Assembly (NCBI GenBank): GCA_030512335.1 | Contig: JAULSU010000003.1 | Coordinates: 3,782,001-3,846,000 of the forward strand | DNA: 64,000 bases | Direction of reading: 5' to 3' | Source: Immersiella caudata | Lineage: Eukaryota > Ascomycota > Sordariomycetes > Sordariales > Lasiosphaeriaceae | In this document: positions 63,454-64,000 of the stretch, piece after piece | Layout of the letters: each line of letters begins with the position of its first letter | How positions within the stretch are numbered: the stretch's first letter is position 1 | Program-made: the position numbers and the translations under genes | The notes under the pieces: generated by a model | What the model was told of the DNA's origin: nothing | The model's database searches: none | What the model saw: only the letters and a program-made list of their open reading frames with translations

Positions 63454-64000
63454 CTACTTCTTCTTGTCGTCGCCGCTGACAACCGAGTCCAGCGCAGCCT
63501 TGGAGAGTGCTGGGGATGCGGCTGTGGAGGGGGGTGAGCCGGGGTTCTCTCCAGTATCGGCGAGCAGGCTGGAACACAAGTTAGCAGATTAACAGGAGAT
63601 ATGATTGTTCGTCAAAGACAACTTACCCAAATGCATTTGTGTGGGCCACTGAATCCCGGGTAGGCGGCGTGCCAGTGCGGGAAGATGCGCCAGAGTCCTC
63701 GCCACCGCGGCCAAAAGCGCCACCAGGGGCGAGTCGCCGACCGCTGTTGCTTCGGGAGTTGAACATGGAGCTCGGGCCAAAAGAGGCGTTCTGGCTGGAC
63801 GTGCGGCTTCCCGTTGCCTTGAGTCGTCGGAGGTCGTCCATCTGAACCTGGTTCGGTGGTTGCTGGGCGCTGTACTGCGAGAAGTTTCTCGAGTCACCTC
63901 TTCCAGCTGGGGGACGTCCGCCGGGACCACCACGCTGAGCGTTCCGTGCGCTCTCGGCCGCCTTCGAGGCAGCAGCAGCTTCAGCCTGTTCATTTGTTAG
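63454..64000 (-). CDS. Translation initiation factor eIF4G, C-terminal part (runs off right edge)
   Basis: Scaffold joining cap-binding eIF4E, helicase eIF4A and poly(A)-binding protein. Only the C-terminal part is in the window. The upstream exon reads leftward from the window edge (or from an acceptor at 63985/63986) to 63627, and the last exon is 63568-63454. It encodes Ala-rich QAEAAAASKAAESARNAQRGG, an RG/Pro-rich linker (RGGPGGRPPAGRGD), then the conserved MDDLRRLKATGSRTSS, FGPSSMFNSRSNSGRRL and GGAFGRGGEDSG, typical of fungal eIF4G. The 58-nt intron 63569-63626 splices NAFG to LLADTGENPGSPP, and the protein ends SGDDKKK. CTAACAAATGAACAG at the very edge could be the end of another intron. 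Confidence 0.85.

Overview
This window is nuclear DNA of a filamentous ascomycete, most likely a Sordariomycete. The evidence is short introns (about 50-140 nt) with GT/AG borders and CTAAC- or CTGAC-type branch sites close to the acceptor, GC-rich coding sequence, loosely packed genes on both strands, and protein families typical of Pezizomycotina. No bacterial operons, CRISPR arrays, IS elements, rRNA or tRNA genes were recognised. I traced exon structures by hand from splice signals and reading-frame continuity. Conserved genes are therefore firmer than start codons, and UTRs are unknown.

Layout, left to right. The 5' coding part of a Gln/Pro-rich, probably RNA-binding protein runs off the left edge (1-467, minus). 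A long gene-poor stretch follows and contains a frame-broken gene remnant (about 3462-3999, minus). Next come cytosolic asparaginyl-tRNA synthetase (4774-6570, minus) and the Rho GTPase Cdc42 (8135-9131, minus). After a 3-kb gap there is a Vma22-type V-ATPase assembly factor (12093-12752, plus), a cytosolic histidine acid phosphatase (12877-14553, minus), a mitochondrial PPR protein (14976-17648, plus) and a CBM48/AMPK-type glycogen-binding-domain protein (18661-20592, minus). A 4-kb gene-poor stretch separates these from the sphinganine C4-hydroxylase Sur2 (24591-25849, minus). TCTP (27896-28743, plus) follows.

The central part is a run of mostly head-to-head pairs: AIM3-like proline-rich protein / kinetochore Mis12-Mtw1 (29017-30243 minus / 30591-31701 plus); SWR1-complex Swc2-YL1 / mitochondrial cysteine-synthase-like protein (31908-34356 minus / 34885-36069 plus); and an unrecognised mitochondrial protein / mitochondrial ribosomal protein bL19m (36135-37378 minus / 37627-38460 plus). 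Then come a TRK potassium transporter (40713-43502, plus), TFIIH helicase XPB/Ssl2 (43997-46549, minus), an APH-fold small-molecule kinase (47709-48918, plus), a four-TM Fig1/SUR7-like membrane protein (49623-50644, plus), an RRM protein (51287-52437, minus), a second mitochondrial PPR protein (55127-56968, minus) divergent from the DNA polymerase alpha catalytic subunit (57367-61933, plus), and the 3' end of eIF4G (63454 to the right edge, minus).

The genes are mainly housekeeping: translation (AsnRS, TCTP, eIF4G, bL19m), organelle gene expression (two PPR proteins, bL19m, one unknown), nuclear replication, repair and chromatin (Pol alpha, XPB, Swc2, Mis12), polarity and membrane functions (Cdc42, Sur2, TRK, Vma22). 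I see no secondary-metabolite cluster and no convincing new multi-gene system. The most distinctive items are the frame-broken remnant near 3.5-4.0 kb, several orphan genes of unknown function, two stop-free introns whose length is a multiple of three, and an oligo-A intron whose retention would give the phosphatase a polybasic tail.
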